DNA of 64,000 nucleotides from assembly GCA_963965975.1 (NCBI GenBank), contig OZ014414.1, forward strand, positions 6,485,501 to 6,549,500. Direction: 5' to 3'. The DNA comes from Xestospongia bergquistia (lineage: Eukaryota; Porifera; Demospongiae; Haplosclerida; Petrosiidae). This document shows, in pieces, positions 48,204 through 59,619 of the stretch (positions are counted from its first letter, which is position 1; each line of letters opens with the position of its first letter). Below the pieces are notes generated by a model. The model was given only the letters and a program-made list of their open reading frames with translations, was not told the origin of the DNA and ran no database searches. Made by a program: the position numbers and the translations under genes.

Positions 48204-48572
48204 ATGATGACGAACAGAGTGAAGAGTTCATTCACGTCAAGATCAAACCTGAAGAATTGGATTTTTTGTTGGAGTGGGAAGATTTTGGCTAAGTCAGTTT
48301 TATGCATTAGCTTGCTTGTTACTTACATTGCTGTTTTGTTTAACGCTTTGCATAGTCATAATATTATTTGTGTTTTGTTGTTGTTTTTGTTTATTTCTTT
48401 AAATTTTTTATGTTTAGCTATAATATGCATAAGTTTCTACTTTTTGTGCTTATCTTTAGTGTATTTGCTTTTAAAGTATTATAAACTCTACAGCATCTCA
48501 TCCTGTATTACATATATATGTACAAATGGATTGGTTAGATCAACCAATCTATTTTGCAATGATATCATCTAA
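48204..48572 (+). CDS. Small hydrophobic ORF, possibly multi-pass membrane protein
   Basis: A 122-residue frame with three or four hydrophobic stretches rich in Leu, Ile, Cys and Phe. The part from about 48280 is a diverged copy of the sequence at 51160-51420, so this is the divergent partner in the CD225 segmental duplication. The two copies do not keep the same frame or start, which argues against a conserved protein. I do not recognise a family. Confidence 0.25.
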   Translation: MMTNRVKSSFTSRSNLKNWIFCWSGKILAKSVLCISLLVTYIAVLFNALHSHNIICVLLLFLFISLNFLCLAIICISFYFLCLSLVYLLLKYYKLYSISSCITYICTNGLVRSTNLFCNDII

Positions 48573-49074
48573 CAAGTAAGAGTTTCTTATTTTGTGACAA
48601 GTGAGAGCAAAGGAAGGTATAAGAGTTAGTCATGCAGTTAATTGTTTAACAAGTTGAAGCAACATAGACTATTGAAGAGTAATAGATTATAATAAACAAA
48701 TAATGGATTAATTTAATATTAAAAATATGATTACAATGTATACATCATATATTATAGGATGCAATGATGCTAACAAAGGACTCAAATTGAATAATACAAC
48801 AACACACCAAGACAGTGTAATTATAACTGTCTACTTTTATGTTATATAATATTTAGACAAGAAAATGACATTGCATAATTTATGTCATTTATGCTATAAA
48901 TAGGTATGAATAATTTTTATACTGAAAAATGTCTTTTGACACTAGCTACAAATCACAAATTGCTAGTCTATTTGTAGCAATAACTGCATGGTAATGTAGG
49001 AGTAAGTGTAGTAATAACCAGAAAAAGAGTAACTGGTATAGTAATGATAATAGTAGTAGCAATATGAGTAATAG

Positions 49075-49245
49075 CTATTGCTTGATGTTGCAGTTGATAC
49101 CAAGATATATAGCTATGACAATAATGATGAGTGCAATGATCCACCATTCACACAATGAACATAATATTAAAGACCAAAGCAACATGAGCTTTGGATTGAT
49201 CTTCCTCCAAATCAACTTGTGCTTCAGCATCATTAGTATGAGATA
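49075..49245 (-). pseudogene. Decayed CD225 last exon (third copy)
   Basis: The minus strand reads NDAEAQVDLEEDQSKAHVAL then VFNIMFIV and a stop, where the complete gene has ARDAEARGDLEGARSKARVA, LILNIVSIMWW. The frame then shifts. It lies about 280 bases downstream of the complete copy on the same strand, with no other exon in between, so it is a remnant of a tandem copy or of an exon duplication. Confidence 0.7.
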
Positions 49246-49524
49246 CATAGTATGAGATACATATGTACCTATAGAGATCTAGAACTGGCTTTTTAATTTA
49301 TTTATTTCACGTTAGTAACTTTACTTTTTATGTAATAAAAAATTATTGATAAAAAATGAACAGGTATTGTTTTTATTATGCTAAATAGTCTGTAGTGCTC
49401 TTTATGCTGGCAACAAAAGTAAGTTGCTAGTCTAGCAATAACTGCTAGTAGAGTAGTGATAATGATAACTATCATAATAATAACTGTAATAGCGGTAAGA
49501 ATAGGTATAGTAGTATCAACTCCT

Positions 49525-50923
49525 TCATACTGCAGCTAATACTGAGATAGTTATGACAAAAGTGACAGTAGAAAAGATCCACCACATAATGGATACAATA
49601 TTAAGGATCAAAGCAACACGAGCTTTGGATCGAGCTCCTTCCAAATCACCTCGTGCCTCAGCATCACGAGCCTACATATATATATATAGAAATTACACCA
49701 TTAATATAAGCTATATAGTCTTTGAAAATCATACTTACATTTATAGCAAAGATAATAGCTGGAATAATACAGAACAGTGAGGACCAAGTCCCACAGAAAA
49801 AGCAAAGGAATGTCAACACAATAGACAATGTCAAGTAGTGGTCTCCAGTAGGACGAATAACAGTATGTGACACCACTGGAGTTGGTTGTGATGATACAAC
49901 AACTACATTAGTGGACTAGAAAAAAGTGAGTTCTTTTTTATTTTATAAGAAAGACAACTTACAGATTGTTGCTGAGCATACGCAGTTGGAGCAACTGGGG
50001 CAATTTGAGGATAAGGTTGCTGTTGGGGAGGTGGATAATAAGGAGGAGGAGGATCTTTGAAAAAGTATAAATTACTCAGGGATAAAAAGTTTACTTTTTC
50101 TACCTTCACATCTTTCCTGGGGAGGGTATCCTTGCTGGGGTGGATAGCCTGGCTGTACATGTGGTGGATAGCCTTTTTGTGGAGGATAGGCTGGTTGCTA
50201 TATGATTATATATTCACATTTATAAATAATTCTGTTCAGTTAATTCCCAAAAAATGATGCTAACTATTACACTATAAATATATAACTTTACTTGATTGTC
50301 AAATGGTCTAATTATATATAAATATGCACATATAATTTTGTGTACAACAATGCACTTGTCATGAATATTATTAAATATCATGAATATAATATAATAGTAC
50401 TTGTTGAGGTGGATAACCACTGTAACCTAAATAAAGAGAATTGCTTCATAAATGGAATGCTTTATCAGATTAAAAAGAATTGTGGCCTTCTTTATTATTT
50501 GAAACTATAGCAACATTTAAATCTATAATAGCATTAACTAGAAAGTATAGTGTTCATACACCCTATAATATACTCCTAACAGAGTGCTCCCTGAATATAT
50601 TTACTTGTACAAGTAACAGACACTTCAGTTTATATCAATGGTACCCAAACTTATCTGGGGGCAATCTATAACTAACTACTTTTGACAAGCAAGTGAAACA
50701 TCAAGTGGAAGGAGGAGGTGTAGGAGTGAGTAAGCCAGCTGCTGATTTGGAGTATAGCGTGAAATATTAGTAAAAGAATTGAGTTTGTGCAAAGGGAATC
50801 CACACAATTCAACATACCATCATTATAAGCAGTACCGCGCTTAATGATACACCACTCCCACACATTTCAAGCGTGGGAAGACATATAAACAAAATAAATG
50901 TTGAGTATGAATTTACCTTCCAT
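49525..50923 (-). CDS. CD225/dispanin-family proline-rich transmembrane protein
   Basis: Six exons with consensus sites and continuous phase: 50917-50923, 50401-50426, 50104-50197, 49963-50054, 49739-49915, 49525-49671; 180 residues. The N-terminal half (1-73) is a cytosolic Pro/Tyr/Gln-rich repeat (GYPPQ-type units) with a PPPY WW-binding motif at 45-48. The CD225 domain follows: GDHYLTLSIVLTFLCFFCGT (97-116) with hydrophobic segment 1 and membrane-proximal cysteines 111, 114 and 122, candidates for palmitoylation. Then comes the conserved loop ARDAEARGDLEGARSKAR (133-150), corresponding to the R...GD..GA..A loop of dispanins, and transmembrane segment 2 (about 152-177). The family includes IFITMs and PRRT/SynDIG proteins that act in membrane fusion, trafficking and scaffolding; the exact role here is unknown. 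An NRF1-type palindrome lies 54 bases upstream. Two damaged copies lie next to it. Confidence 0.93.
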
Positions 50924-50976
50924 TTCGAGGACGAAGAAACTTGGAGATACGCCCAACGATAAGCAAATAATAGTAA

Positions 50977-50988
50977 TGCGCATGCGCA
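50977..50988. promoter_or_regulatory. NRF1-type palindrome, CD225 copy 2 promoter
   Basis: TGCGCATGCGCA followed by CTCGTCGACGCCC, 54 bases upstream of the first ATG (50923, minus strand) and about 100 bases from the plus-strand ORF at 51092. The position relative to the ATG matches copy 1 to within a base. This suggests a bidirectional or housekeeping-type promoter. Confidence 0.78.
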
Positions 50989-51091
50989 CTCGTCGACGCC
51001 CATACAATGAACAACATGAGAAGCGACATAGTGACAACAACAAATGACACGTAATGTAATACCTCCTGTAAATTAAACAAATGGTCTGATA

Positions 51092-51292
51092 TTGGACACG
51101 TCAGGAAACAGTGTTGTTCACAAATCTTGTAATAACAATGATAATTATGTCTGTAAAATTAATTATCTGGGACTAGCTGTAGATCCTCCAGATCCTACTG
51201 TACTTTGGTTTTATGTATTAGCTTGTTTTATATTTCTGTTTTGTTTAACCCTTTGCTTAATTAGTTATAATATTATTCATGTATTTTGTTGA
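51092..51292 (+). CDS. Small membrane-protein ORF divergent from CD225 gene
   Basis: 66 residues starting MDTSGNSVVHKSCNNN, with DPPDPTVLWFYVLACFIFLF and one clear transmembrane stretch. Hydrophobic sequence continues beyond the stop in another frame up to about 51420, matching 48280-48500. It lies head-to-head with the CD225 gene across the NRF1-type site. No family recognised; it may be a real small protein or a frameshifted remnant. Confidence 0.35.
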   Translation: MDTSGNSVVHKSCNNNDNYVCKINYLGLAVDPPDPTVLWFYVLACFIFLFCLTLCLISYNIIHVFC

Positions 51293-51420
51293 AGTTTTTA
51301 TTTAGTTCTTTGAATTTGTTTAAGTTTAGCTATAATATGTATAAGTTTTTGCTGTTTGTGTTTATCTTTAGTCTATTTGCTTTAAAGTATTATAAACTCT
51401 GCAGTATCTTATCCTCTATT

Positions 51421-51800
51421 ACCTAAATAAATATTTCAAACAATTCAAATGTGACATTTATATCTGTTTAATTTGAAAAAACACTATATTGTTCCCCTAT
51501 TAATTGAATACTCAACTGTATTCCTACTCAACTTGCTAACACATCTGGTACCACTGGATATGCTGCAGGTCAATATTATACCCAGGCATCAGACAAGAGC
51601 TAGCCATGCCTGAAGTTATGATATAATTATTTAAGAAGCATCCTATGAGAGAGAGAGAGGGGGGGGGATCAAATTAACAGTAATGAAGCTTTAAGGGTAG
51701 CTATACTACATATGAACATATATATATATTATATATCGCCAATATTTTTATAATGAAATTCTTTTCCTCCCAAATTAGAAATTATGACTTAAAACAGATG
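51421..51800. other. Non-coding region
   Basis: Contains a GA/G microsatellite at about 51649-51668 and an AT run near 51715-51738. No gene. Confidence 0.4.
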
Positions 51801-51801
51801 T

Positions 51802-52276
51802 GTGATCAATAAACCAAAGGTTTACAAGTCAATACTTGATGTACATACTAATGTATCAAAGTTAGAGAGGCTAGGTGTGGAAATCCTCTTGTACCATGAT
51901 TTATCTTCTTTGCAAATGAATATTATTATGGAGTTAACAAGCAGTCATTTTAAAACTGTCACAATAATATTACCTTTAGGTTTAGCATACTGTATTGAGG
52001 ACTATTTAGAAAGAAATGAAAATATTGGTTATCAGGTCCTTTTATTTGCAGGACTGTGATTATGGGATTGACAGGAGTGGACCAGTGAGTAGTGATGATG
52101 ATAGTAATACTGTAATTGTTCCTGATCTTCCATCTTATTTCTTAACTGAACATCAAAGAATCTTGTTAACAAAAGAACTTCAACAGTATCCAGACACAAA
52201 ATTAGGTGTAGAACACTACATCTTAGCAAAAGCCTTCATCTCAAGTTGCCACTCTCCACCACGAACAGTTACATAA
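51802..52276 (+). CDS. Two adjacent unassigned ORFs
   Basis: 51802-52059 encodes 85 residues (KLERLGVEILLYHDLSSLQM and other stretches). 52016-52276, in another frame, includes DRSGPVSSDDDSNTVIVPDL, then FLTEHQRILLTKELQQYPDT. The composition is plausible for coding sequence, but neither is recognised. The overlap in different frames suggests a frameshift or a missed splice. They lie next to HECT and integrase fragments, so they may belong to a transposon. Confidence 0.3.
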
Positions 52277-52509
52277 ACATTTTCCCTTTTTTAAAAAAAA
52301 AAATTATGATTCCCTTCCAAAAATATAAACAGATTGAGTGTGAAATAAACTATTGATTGACAAAATGGTTTTCACCAAAAATTCATCAAGTGTATATATT
52401 GCAGAGAATATACTGTCCAAAAAAAATAAAATGAATACAATGAACGTAAGATAGATTGAGCATAAGATAAACTAGTTTTTATCAAGAGCATAAATATATT
52501 GAACATAAC

Positions 52510-54545
52510 ATTAATCAAACTACACCAAACCAACCATGACAAGTAAAGGCCTGATCCATTTTAGATTTAAATTGATTATAGTCAATGTATAGTATCGTGT
52601 AGGTAGAGTAAGTGAGAAAGTACATGTAGAGACTGTTGGATAGACTGCATTGTGGTTGAATGACAGAGTTGGATCTATATCAAACCCAAGTGGAGGTACA
52701 GCTGATGAACCAGTAAAAAAACTCAGAATGTCCTTTAAGGAAACTTGATTATTCCCACCTATAAGGAATGTGAAAGTATATAAACAGTGTATGCAAACTT
52801 TACAAATAATCTTAGTGAATGAAAATGACTAATGAAATGATATAAAAAAACACTAAGACAATGGAGGCTGAAACTAACTTAATCATGTCATTACTTAGTG
52901 AGCTATAAACCACAAGGCCAACCCCATCACCAGAAAGTATTGACATTATTGTTAGGAAAGTTATAAACAAATTATAAAGTTGTATTGTGGGAATAGTACT
53001 GTGATTCTTTTTTTAACATAAAATAAAGAAACTACACAACAAAATTAGGCTAGTTCAGTAAATCTCAGCTGAATACACTCTTAAATTAGAAGTACCTATA
53101 ACATAGTCATCATGACTTATTTACCTTGCTTACTAATAGCTTGATGTCATAATCAGGTATAATAGTATAGTCAATAGTGATTTCGTTAAGCTCCTTGCCA
53201 CAAAGGTAATCGTAAACCCCTTTACAGATATAAGGATAGCCTGATCCTCCTTGACTAAGAGATACAGATATCAAAGAGCCAATTTTGTAAAAAAACATTT
53301 GTCTACAATAGAGTTGAGAGAAAATCATTAGCAGCAACAGACTTTATACATTTAAAACTGTGAACATCATTCAAATGATTTCACGCATTATATACCTGAA
53401 GACCAAAAATATCATGTCGAAATACTTTTTTATTTTCTTCCCCCTCAAAGTAATATTCCTTTAGCTGTAATGAGAAAAGGGGCCAAAGTTCTCTTCCCAG
53501 TCCTCCACCATCTTCACCCTGTTCTCCTTTGAAGACAACCTATCGAAGAAAGTCTTGTTTGTGTGAAAATACAACTTGTACATACTTTGATAAGTTTAGT
53601 GGGAGAAAAGGCACAATTGTTCATAATTTTAAAACAGTCTGCAAGTACACATTCTCAGTCAACTTCCAATAAAATTTCATCATATTGCTCCACTTTTCTG
53701 GACAACCTTTGTATGATGTCTTCCATTGAATAACTACAGAGACAAGAGAGGTGTAAAAGCTCTAACTATATGCACCATTACCTGCCAACTTCATCAAATT
53801 CATTAATGCTTAGCTCAAGTGCATGTGTGACAATTGCATCTTCTGTCTCTTCAATTTCCAGATCAGACTCTTCATCAAGAAACTCAACATTACTTGATGA
53901 CATGGAAGGATGTGGAAGATAAACAAAGTTTGGTGGAGGTAGGTAAAAATCCTCATCACTTGATTGTTACATATCCTCCTCTAGCCCTCTCCTACATGAC
54001 ATATAATCAACTCAAACCATAAGCATAGTAGACATCTCACCTTGACTTCATACATGATGACAAATGATGACAAAACACCGTAACAGGAATGTCTTTAGCA
54101 CATGATAGGCACTTTACCACAGGCTATATGTACATGTATGATAAATAAATATGTTGAGATTAATAATCAGCAAGCCTTACCCCATGTGGAAGATGGCAGG
54201 GTGTCAAGTCTAAATCTCTTTCCAATGGAATAATGTATGTTCTAGAGTTACCAATTTCTTCTTTTAAAATTCTTGGTGAGGTTAAACACATTGATGAGAG
54301 TGGTTCTAAAAACCACAAATTACACTTGCATTTTGCAAATATGAAGCCACCAGGATCTTTTAATTTTGGAAATGCTGCATGCAATAGCTCACGAAACTCT
54401 CCCCCTGAGCAGTCAACATTTTCAACAAAAATCTTCTTTTCCCCAAGCCTAGCTCCCAACAAAGTATCTTTCTCTGCATCAGTAGTTGGTATGATATCTT
54501 GAGCACAATGACTTAAACAAACAAATTTTTGTGTCCATGTCCTCG
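52510..54545 (-). pseudogene. HECT-type E3 ubiquitin ligase (G2E3-like) pseudogene
   Basis: Exon 54181-54545 reads WTQKFVCLSHCAQD, then TLLGARLGEKKIFVENVDCS, PGGFIFAKCKCNLWFL, SPRILKEEIGNSRTYIIPLE and RDLDLTP. Exon 54041-54123, in phase, adds a zinc-binding-like piece VKCLSCAKDIPVTVFCHH. The next exon (about 53780-53990) has an in-frame TAA before SSDEDFYLPPPNFVYLPHPS. HECT N-lobe follows: FKGEQGEDGGGLGRELWPLF (about 53460-53540) and RHDIFGLQ, then GSGYPYICKGVYDYLCGKEL (53110-53337). The C-lobe (52540-52760) has FFTGSSAVPPLGF and the catalytic-cysteine motif YPTVSTCTFSLTLP, after which a frameshift separates DYNQFKSKMDQAFTCHGWFG. Active HECT enzymes form a ubiquitin thioester on that cysteine. 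With at least one stop and one frameshift this copy is probably dead. Confidence 0.78.
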
Positions 54546-54780
54546 CTGCACGTTTACATGGTCACTTGTCCAGTAGGTTCACAGAGCTTCTCTTCTGTCC
54601 TGAGAAAGATGATGCTCGGGTAAATTCTCTGCTAAAAGAACTTTCATTTCTCAATTTCTATTCATTGCGTTGACTCCTTGGGACTTGAAACTAGGCTACA
54701 TAGAACTCTGATTGTTGGCAATATAATGTTGGCACATTGATGGATATCACAAAAGTATAAGGTGACGATGAGTAATACAT

Positions 54781-54963
54781 TGCAGTATAGATGGACATGG
54801 CCGAGTTCAAGTTTACTTAAATATAGCCTCTAGTGACAAAGCTGTGACTGTTTTTAATGAATTTTTGCAAGCTGTCGAGTGTTATGGATTACCAATTTGT
54901 GTACCAAATGCTTTCAATCCAAACATCCATCTTTATCAAGCACACACAGATAACCCACCTTGA
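54781..54963 (+). pseudogene. Integrase catalytic-core fragment
   Basis: An open stretch of 60 codons reads CSIDGHGRVQVYLNIASSDK, then AVTVFNEFLQAVECYGLPIC. This is the DDE integrase-core block with the first catalytic aspartate (IDGHSR...VYLN...NKA.TV...F..AV..YGLP). The second D and E are missing; the expected SDxG after GLP reads VPNAF. Similar integrase-like genes are numerous in sponges and cnidarians. It directly precedes the HECT scrap at 54962. Confidence 0.65.
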
Positions 54964-55060
54964 GTTTAAATTGATTATAGTCATTGTAGTATTGTGTAGG
55001 TAGAGTAAGTGAGAAAGTGAAAAGTACATGTAGAAGCTGTTGGATACAAGGTTGCTGGAT
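54962..55060 (-). pseudogene. Second HECT C-lobe fragment
   Basis: The minus strand contains the sequence around the HECT catalytic cysteine, similar to 52555-52645 but with different damage: an insertion after STCTF shifts the frame, while LPTQYYNDYNQFKLK downstream is uninterrupted where the other copy is shifted. The two copies therefore decayed independently after duplication. Confidence 0.65.
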
Positions 55061-56459
55061 TACTGAAGTCCTTAAATAGTCACCAAATGTACATACGTTG
55101 ATATCTCTTTCTCCTTTCTATGACTTGAATTCTCAGAGTAACCAACTCGGTTATGAAACAGTGACTTGATAGTCCTAATTAGGAATAGTAGAACAAACAC
55201 ATTACCACAGATCACACATACTGTTGACTCTTCTATTCAATCAATACCTGGAGTCAATTTAGTAGGGTGTAAAGGATCAGTACTAATTGGGTGAGACTTC
55301 ATGGCATCTGTCACACCAAGAGTTTGAAGTCTGTTCAATAGTTGATCAAGCTCACCTTTTTATCAAAGTATTGTATAGTTTGAGTTAAGGACTGCCATAG
55401 ACTTGTTAAAGGTTAATGTAACTAAGTTGGTTAAAGCTACCATGTTAACTGACTGTTACTATAACTAGGTTAGGTAGTTTAACACCAAAATAACAATGTA
55501 ATCTAGTTATTAAAACAAATTGGTAAAAGGGAGAAAAAGCAATATTAGTTTATATAACATAATGTTTTAGATAGATAAAAGTCAAACCATTTGTTAGTTT
55601 ATGACCATGATAAACATTGTAATTAAATAAATCAGATATTAATGACTGCATGGTGTGAATAAACAGAAATGACACAGGAATAATAATACACTTAAAATAG
55701 AATTTTGTCATTTCAACCATTGTCTTCATTACCAGAATCTCATCAAGTTCATGTAAGCCAAATATTGAGTTACCACAAAGCTAAAAACTGGTCTAACTTA
55801 ATATTTATAAAGTAAACTAGAAGCCAAAAGTACTCTATAACTGAAATTATGAGGGAGAGGTAGATATGATTTCAACCTAACTAATTAGGTTAATTAAGTT
55901 GAAATAGTATCTGCTTATAGCTTCAATTTAAGCCATGATTCGACTACTATAAAGTGTGGGTGTAAAAGCAATGTGGTTGTAGATGCAACTAATTCGCTTC
56001 ATGCTTATTGAGTTACACTAGTATTGGTCTTGTAGCAACTTTGAATTGGGCTTACATCATATTGATGTAACTGTAGTAATGAAGACCTTAGTTAAAATGA
56101 CAACATTCTTTTTTCAGTGTGGCTATCAAAATAAAGTACATTACATGATGAAACCAAAAAAAAAGAAGCATGTCACCACCAATGATTTATATTAACAATA
56201 TTAGTTATAACAATCAATTTGGCTAGTTATGATAACCACAACATATATTAGAATCAAACCCACTAAGTGTTACAGTAACCACAATGTACGAAGTTAAAGT
56301 AACAGCAATTGTTACCTCAACTACTTATGTCAGATGTTACTTTAACTATAGGTGTGGGTTAAAATCACCAATACATTTGACAGTTATAATTTTCATTGAG
56401 CTATTTTAACCAAAGACATGGGTTACCTGAGTTGCAGGTGTTTTGACCCAAACGTTTGG
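55061..56459. other. Non-coding, rich in GTTAC/GTAAC phrases
   Basis: No gene. From about 55415 to 56420 short phrases such as TTAACTAGGTTA, GTTACCTCAACTA and TTACAGTAACC recur in both orientations, suggesting a highly degenerate simple or inverted repeat, but I cannot define a unit. Confidence 0.35.
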
Positions 56460-56640
56460 GTACTTTCTACCCATCACTTTTTACTGAGCATTAGTCAGGA
56501 ATAGTTGGTGGAGATGTCATGGTTTATAAATACACTCAATGAGACTACAACTGATGATATAGTGGAGAAACTCAAGTGGTAGATGATCACATAGAGGAAG
56601 AGGACCCCAATTAGCAAGCAATGGAAAGCACTAGTTTGCT
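56460..56640 (+). pseudogene. C-terminal remnant of a fibrinogen-like copy
   Basis: Contains the end of the family (TLNETTTDDI) followed by sequence duplicated at 58690-58800, including AGGACCCCAATTAG and GCACTAGTTTGCTCAG-like blocks. Everything upstream is lost. Confidence 0.6.
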
Positions 56641-56990
56641 CAGGTAATATTTTTTGTTCCTAATAAAATCTATCTATCTATCTGTCTGTCTGTCTGTCTG
56701 TCTATCTATCGTCTAAGTTGATTATGTAAGCATATTACAAGGTTCATCAAACCATGCTTCTGTAAAATTTGCTAAAGATATTGCACTTGATAGCAATGGT
56801 CAACAATGAGGCTATCAGTAATGAATACATTAGTTATACATTGCTAAAATCTGTAATGAGTATTTCATATTGTTACTGATAACAGTATCCTGTGAATAAT
56901 GTCAAAATGTCCAGTATAAATTAGTACACTGGAGCCCTTATACATGAATTGATGCATGTAATGGTTTGGATGCTTTGAAGATACCATCTC
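56505..56990. repeat. Duplicated intergenic block (with 58690-59130)
   Basis: Same order of blocks in both places: the tail remnant, TTTTTGTTCCTAATAAAAT, GTTACTGATAACAGTATCCT and ACTGGAGCCCTT. Each copy lies directly upstream of a fibrinogen-like gene, so the tandem array grew in units of gene plus upstream spacer. Confidence 0.8.
56669..56711. repeat. (ATCT)n(GTCT)n microsatellite
   Basis: Runs of ATCT, then GTCT, then ATCT again, inside the duplicated spacer. The other copy of the spacer (about 58840-58850) lacks the expansion. Confidence 0.95.
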
Positions 56991-57975
56991 AGCTTTGTCA
57001 GGATACTACACAATGCGAACTCCTAATGGTTCGTTAATATCTGTCTTCTGTGATGACAATGCCTTTGACAACTGCTCTCAAGTCTTCAAAGAAAACAATT
57101 CAGCTCCATCTGGGTACTATATAATGAGAGCTGAAAATGGTTCCTTAACATCAGTCTACTGTGACCTTTCTTTTCTTAATTGCTCTCAGATTCTCCATGT
57201 AAACAGCTCAGCCACATCAGGTTATTACACAATACAAGCACCTAATGGTTCTCATATATCAGTCTACTGTGATATGGAGGGTAGTGACTGTGATAGTAAA
57301 GGAGGTTGGATGAGAGTGGGCTATCTCATCATGAGTGAACCTGGTGGTACCTGTCCTCCTGGACTAACATCACATCAGTATAACAACATTGATCATGGTC
57401 TATGTAGTCGACCAGTCTCATCATCTGGTAGTTCACCTTCAGTATTCTTCTCCACATATGGAGTTATTTATAACAAAATATGTGGACGAGTGATAGGATA
57501 TCAGTATGGGTCACCTGATGGTTTTCCACCAAACTTAGGAGGTGGATATCTTTACAATCCAAATATTGATAATATTTATGATTATGGTGTGTCTATTACA
57601 TATGACAGTAACCCTCGTAAACATGTATGGACATTAGGAGTGGGTGTGTTTGATTATTCTGCTTGTGTATACTGTTGTCCATGTAATACTGGTAATACAG
57701 GAACTGTACCAAGTTTTGTTGGCAGTGATCACTACTGTGAATCAGGAATAGCTAGTGGAGGGTGGAGCAGTGTCCTGTATGCTAATGACCCATTATGGAA
57801 TGGACAACAATGTGGAGGATTAGAAGGACCATGTTGTACTAACTCCAAGATGCCATGGTTTATAAAGACACTCAATGAGAATACAAATAAAGATATTGAA
57901 TTGAGGGTGATGGCAGATGAAAGTACCAGTAATGAAGACATACCATTAGATATTATAGAATTGTACATTCGCTAA
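56960..57975 (+). CDS. Fibrinogen-like family protein with tandem SGYY units, 5' incomplete
   Basis: The frame is open from about 56960 to a stop at 57973-57975. It has three tandem units of 36-37 residues, beginning SGYYTMRTPNGS, SGYYIMRAENGS and SGYYTIQAPNGS. Each has a following (V/F)xC and NCSQ(V/I) segment; a fourth, degenerate unit may precede them (GCFEDTISAL). After the last unit comes the usual core: GGWMRVGYLIMSEPGGTCPP, CGRVIGYQYGSPDGF, HYCESGIASGG, DPLWNGQQCGGLEGPCC, MPWFIKTLNENTNKDIELRV and DIIELYIR. No signal peptide or N-terminal HPPSLYEQYCC segment is present upstream. The gene is therefore 5' truncated, or its first exon lies elsewhere; the first usable ATG is at 57013. The body has no lesion. 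Confidence 0.75.
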
Positions 57976-58129
57976 CATACAATAACATACTGTCCTTTTT
58001 AGTGATTGAAATGAATACACAATACACTTTTATGCTCTCATGCAATGTCCCTTATACTGAATTCATATATATGGATAATTTTATCACAAAAACTAACCTG
58101 TAATACAATTTACCTTAAACTACTATAAT

Positions 58130-58745
58130 AATATAGGATATTTACACTATGCATGGTGCATGGACAGTGAGGGTGTGCTATACATCAAAGAATCAAATCC
58201 AACAGATCAAGTAAATTCAGGAAATAATGGATTTCCTGGACTACAATGAAACAGTATAAGAACATTGGCTATAGTGTAGTTGATTAGTGTTATCATTTGA
58301 TAGTCAAGGTTCAGTATTCTTCACTACTTGTAGAGTTAGTCACAGCAAAGTAAGTGGACAAGTGAGAACTGCATGGGATATCAATTTGGCTAACTTGACC
58401 ATCTAACTTAGCCAGTAAATACATAAGAATCAATACTACATATGTTCATACTATTATACTTTATATGTTGTAACAGTCCTCATAAACATATATGGAAATA
58501 TTGTGCTAGTGATTATCAGTTAACCCACTAATGATTGTTGTCCATATAACATTGATAGGACAAGTTACATTGGAAACAACTACTACTGTAAGTTAGTAAT
58601 AGTTGGTGAAGGTTCAAGCAGTGTTATTTATCTGCTTGATCCAATATGGGATAGGCAATTATGTGGAGGATTAGAAGGACCCCCAAAGTTTATAAAGACA
58701 CTCAATGAGGCCACAATTGATGATATAAAGGTGAAGAAACTCAAG
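58130..58745 (+). pseudogene. Heavily decayed fibrinogen-like copy
   Basis: Family blocks appear in order but in different frames and with stops. They include a match to the CPPGL/QYKNIGYS segment, FDSQGSVFFTT-like sequence, NSPHKHIWKYCASDYQ, YWKQLLL-like sequence, DPIWDRQLCGGLEGP and KFIKTLNEATIDDI. The spacing follows the intact family, so the whole body was once present. Non-coding spacer separates it from the next copy. Confidence 0.75.
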
Positions 58746-59619
58746 TAGCAGACAATCACCTAGAGGAGGAGGACCCCAATTAGTAAGCAATGGAAGACAC
58801 TAGTTTGCTCAGCTGATAATTTTTGTTCCTAATAAAATAAATAGATATATGTTGATTATTTAAACATGTTACAAGGTCCTTTAAAGCATGCTTCCGTACA
58901 ATGTGCTTAAGACATTGAGTTGAGAGCAATATGGCTATCAATGAAGCTATCAGTAATGAATACATGAATTATACATTGCTAAATATGTAATGAGTATTTT
59001 ATACTGTTACTGATAACAGTATCCTCTGAATAATGTCACAATTCTGTCATAAAATAGTATACTGGAGCCCTTGTGCATAAATCAACACACTTGATGGTTT
59101 GGATGTTCTGAAGATGCCATCTACCTGGTTGTTTGTCCTCCTGATCCTATTTCTGAAAAATATATTGTTCTTAATCACTATATATACAATATTTGTTAAG
59201 TCAATGTCATCATCTTGTCAAAGTAGTTGATTGTCATGTAAATGATGTCAAAGTATTGCTCTAGAACATTATCAATTTAACATATGACTATCTGTTGACA
59301 CTTTAGGATTAATAGTTGCTGTTATTGTAGAAATGATGTGAGTAATTTTGGGGAATTGTTTGTTTTATCATTGTTATCAAATTTTAAATTTATTCTAATC
59401 AGGATACATTAATAAATAATCATTCAAAAATGGAGGACATGTCCCAAGAGAGTAATAGTCCATATTTTGTGTTATTCTTACTAGTCAAAATATTGACATC
59501 GTTTACATTCTTAATAAAGTCAATAACAAAGTATTTTAATGGACAATATATATATATATATATAACAATGTACATTAGAGTAAGCTTTTTAAAATTAAAC
59601 TTCTTAATTGCTTGGAAAA

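Noticed and set aside
54233-54502. Plus-strand ORF of 89 codons
   Set aside because: Antisense to the better supported HECT-gene exon, which has motifs and in-phase splice sites.
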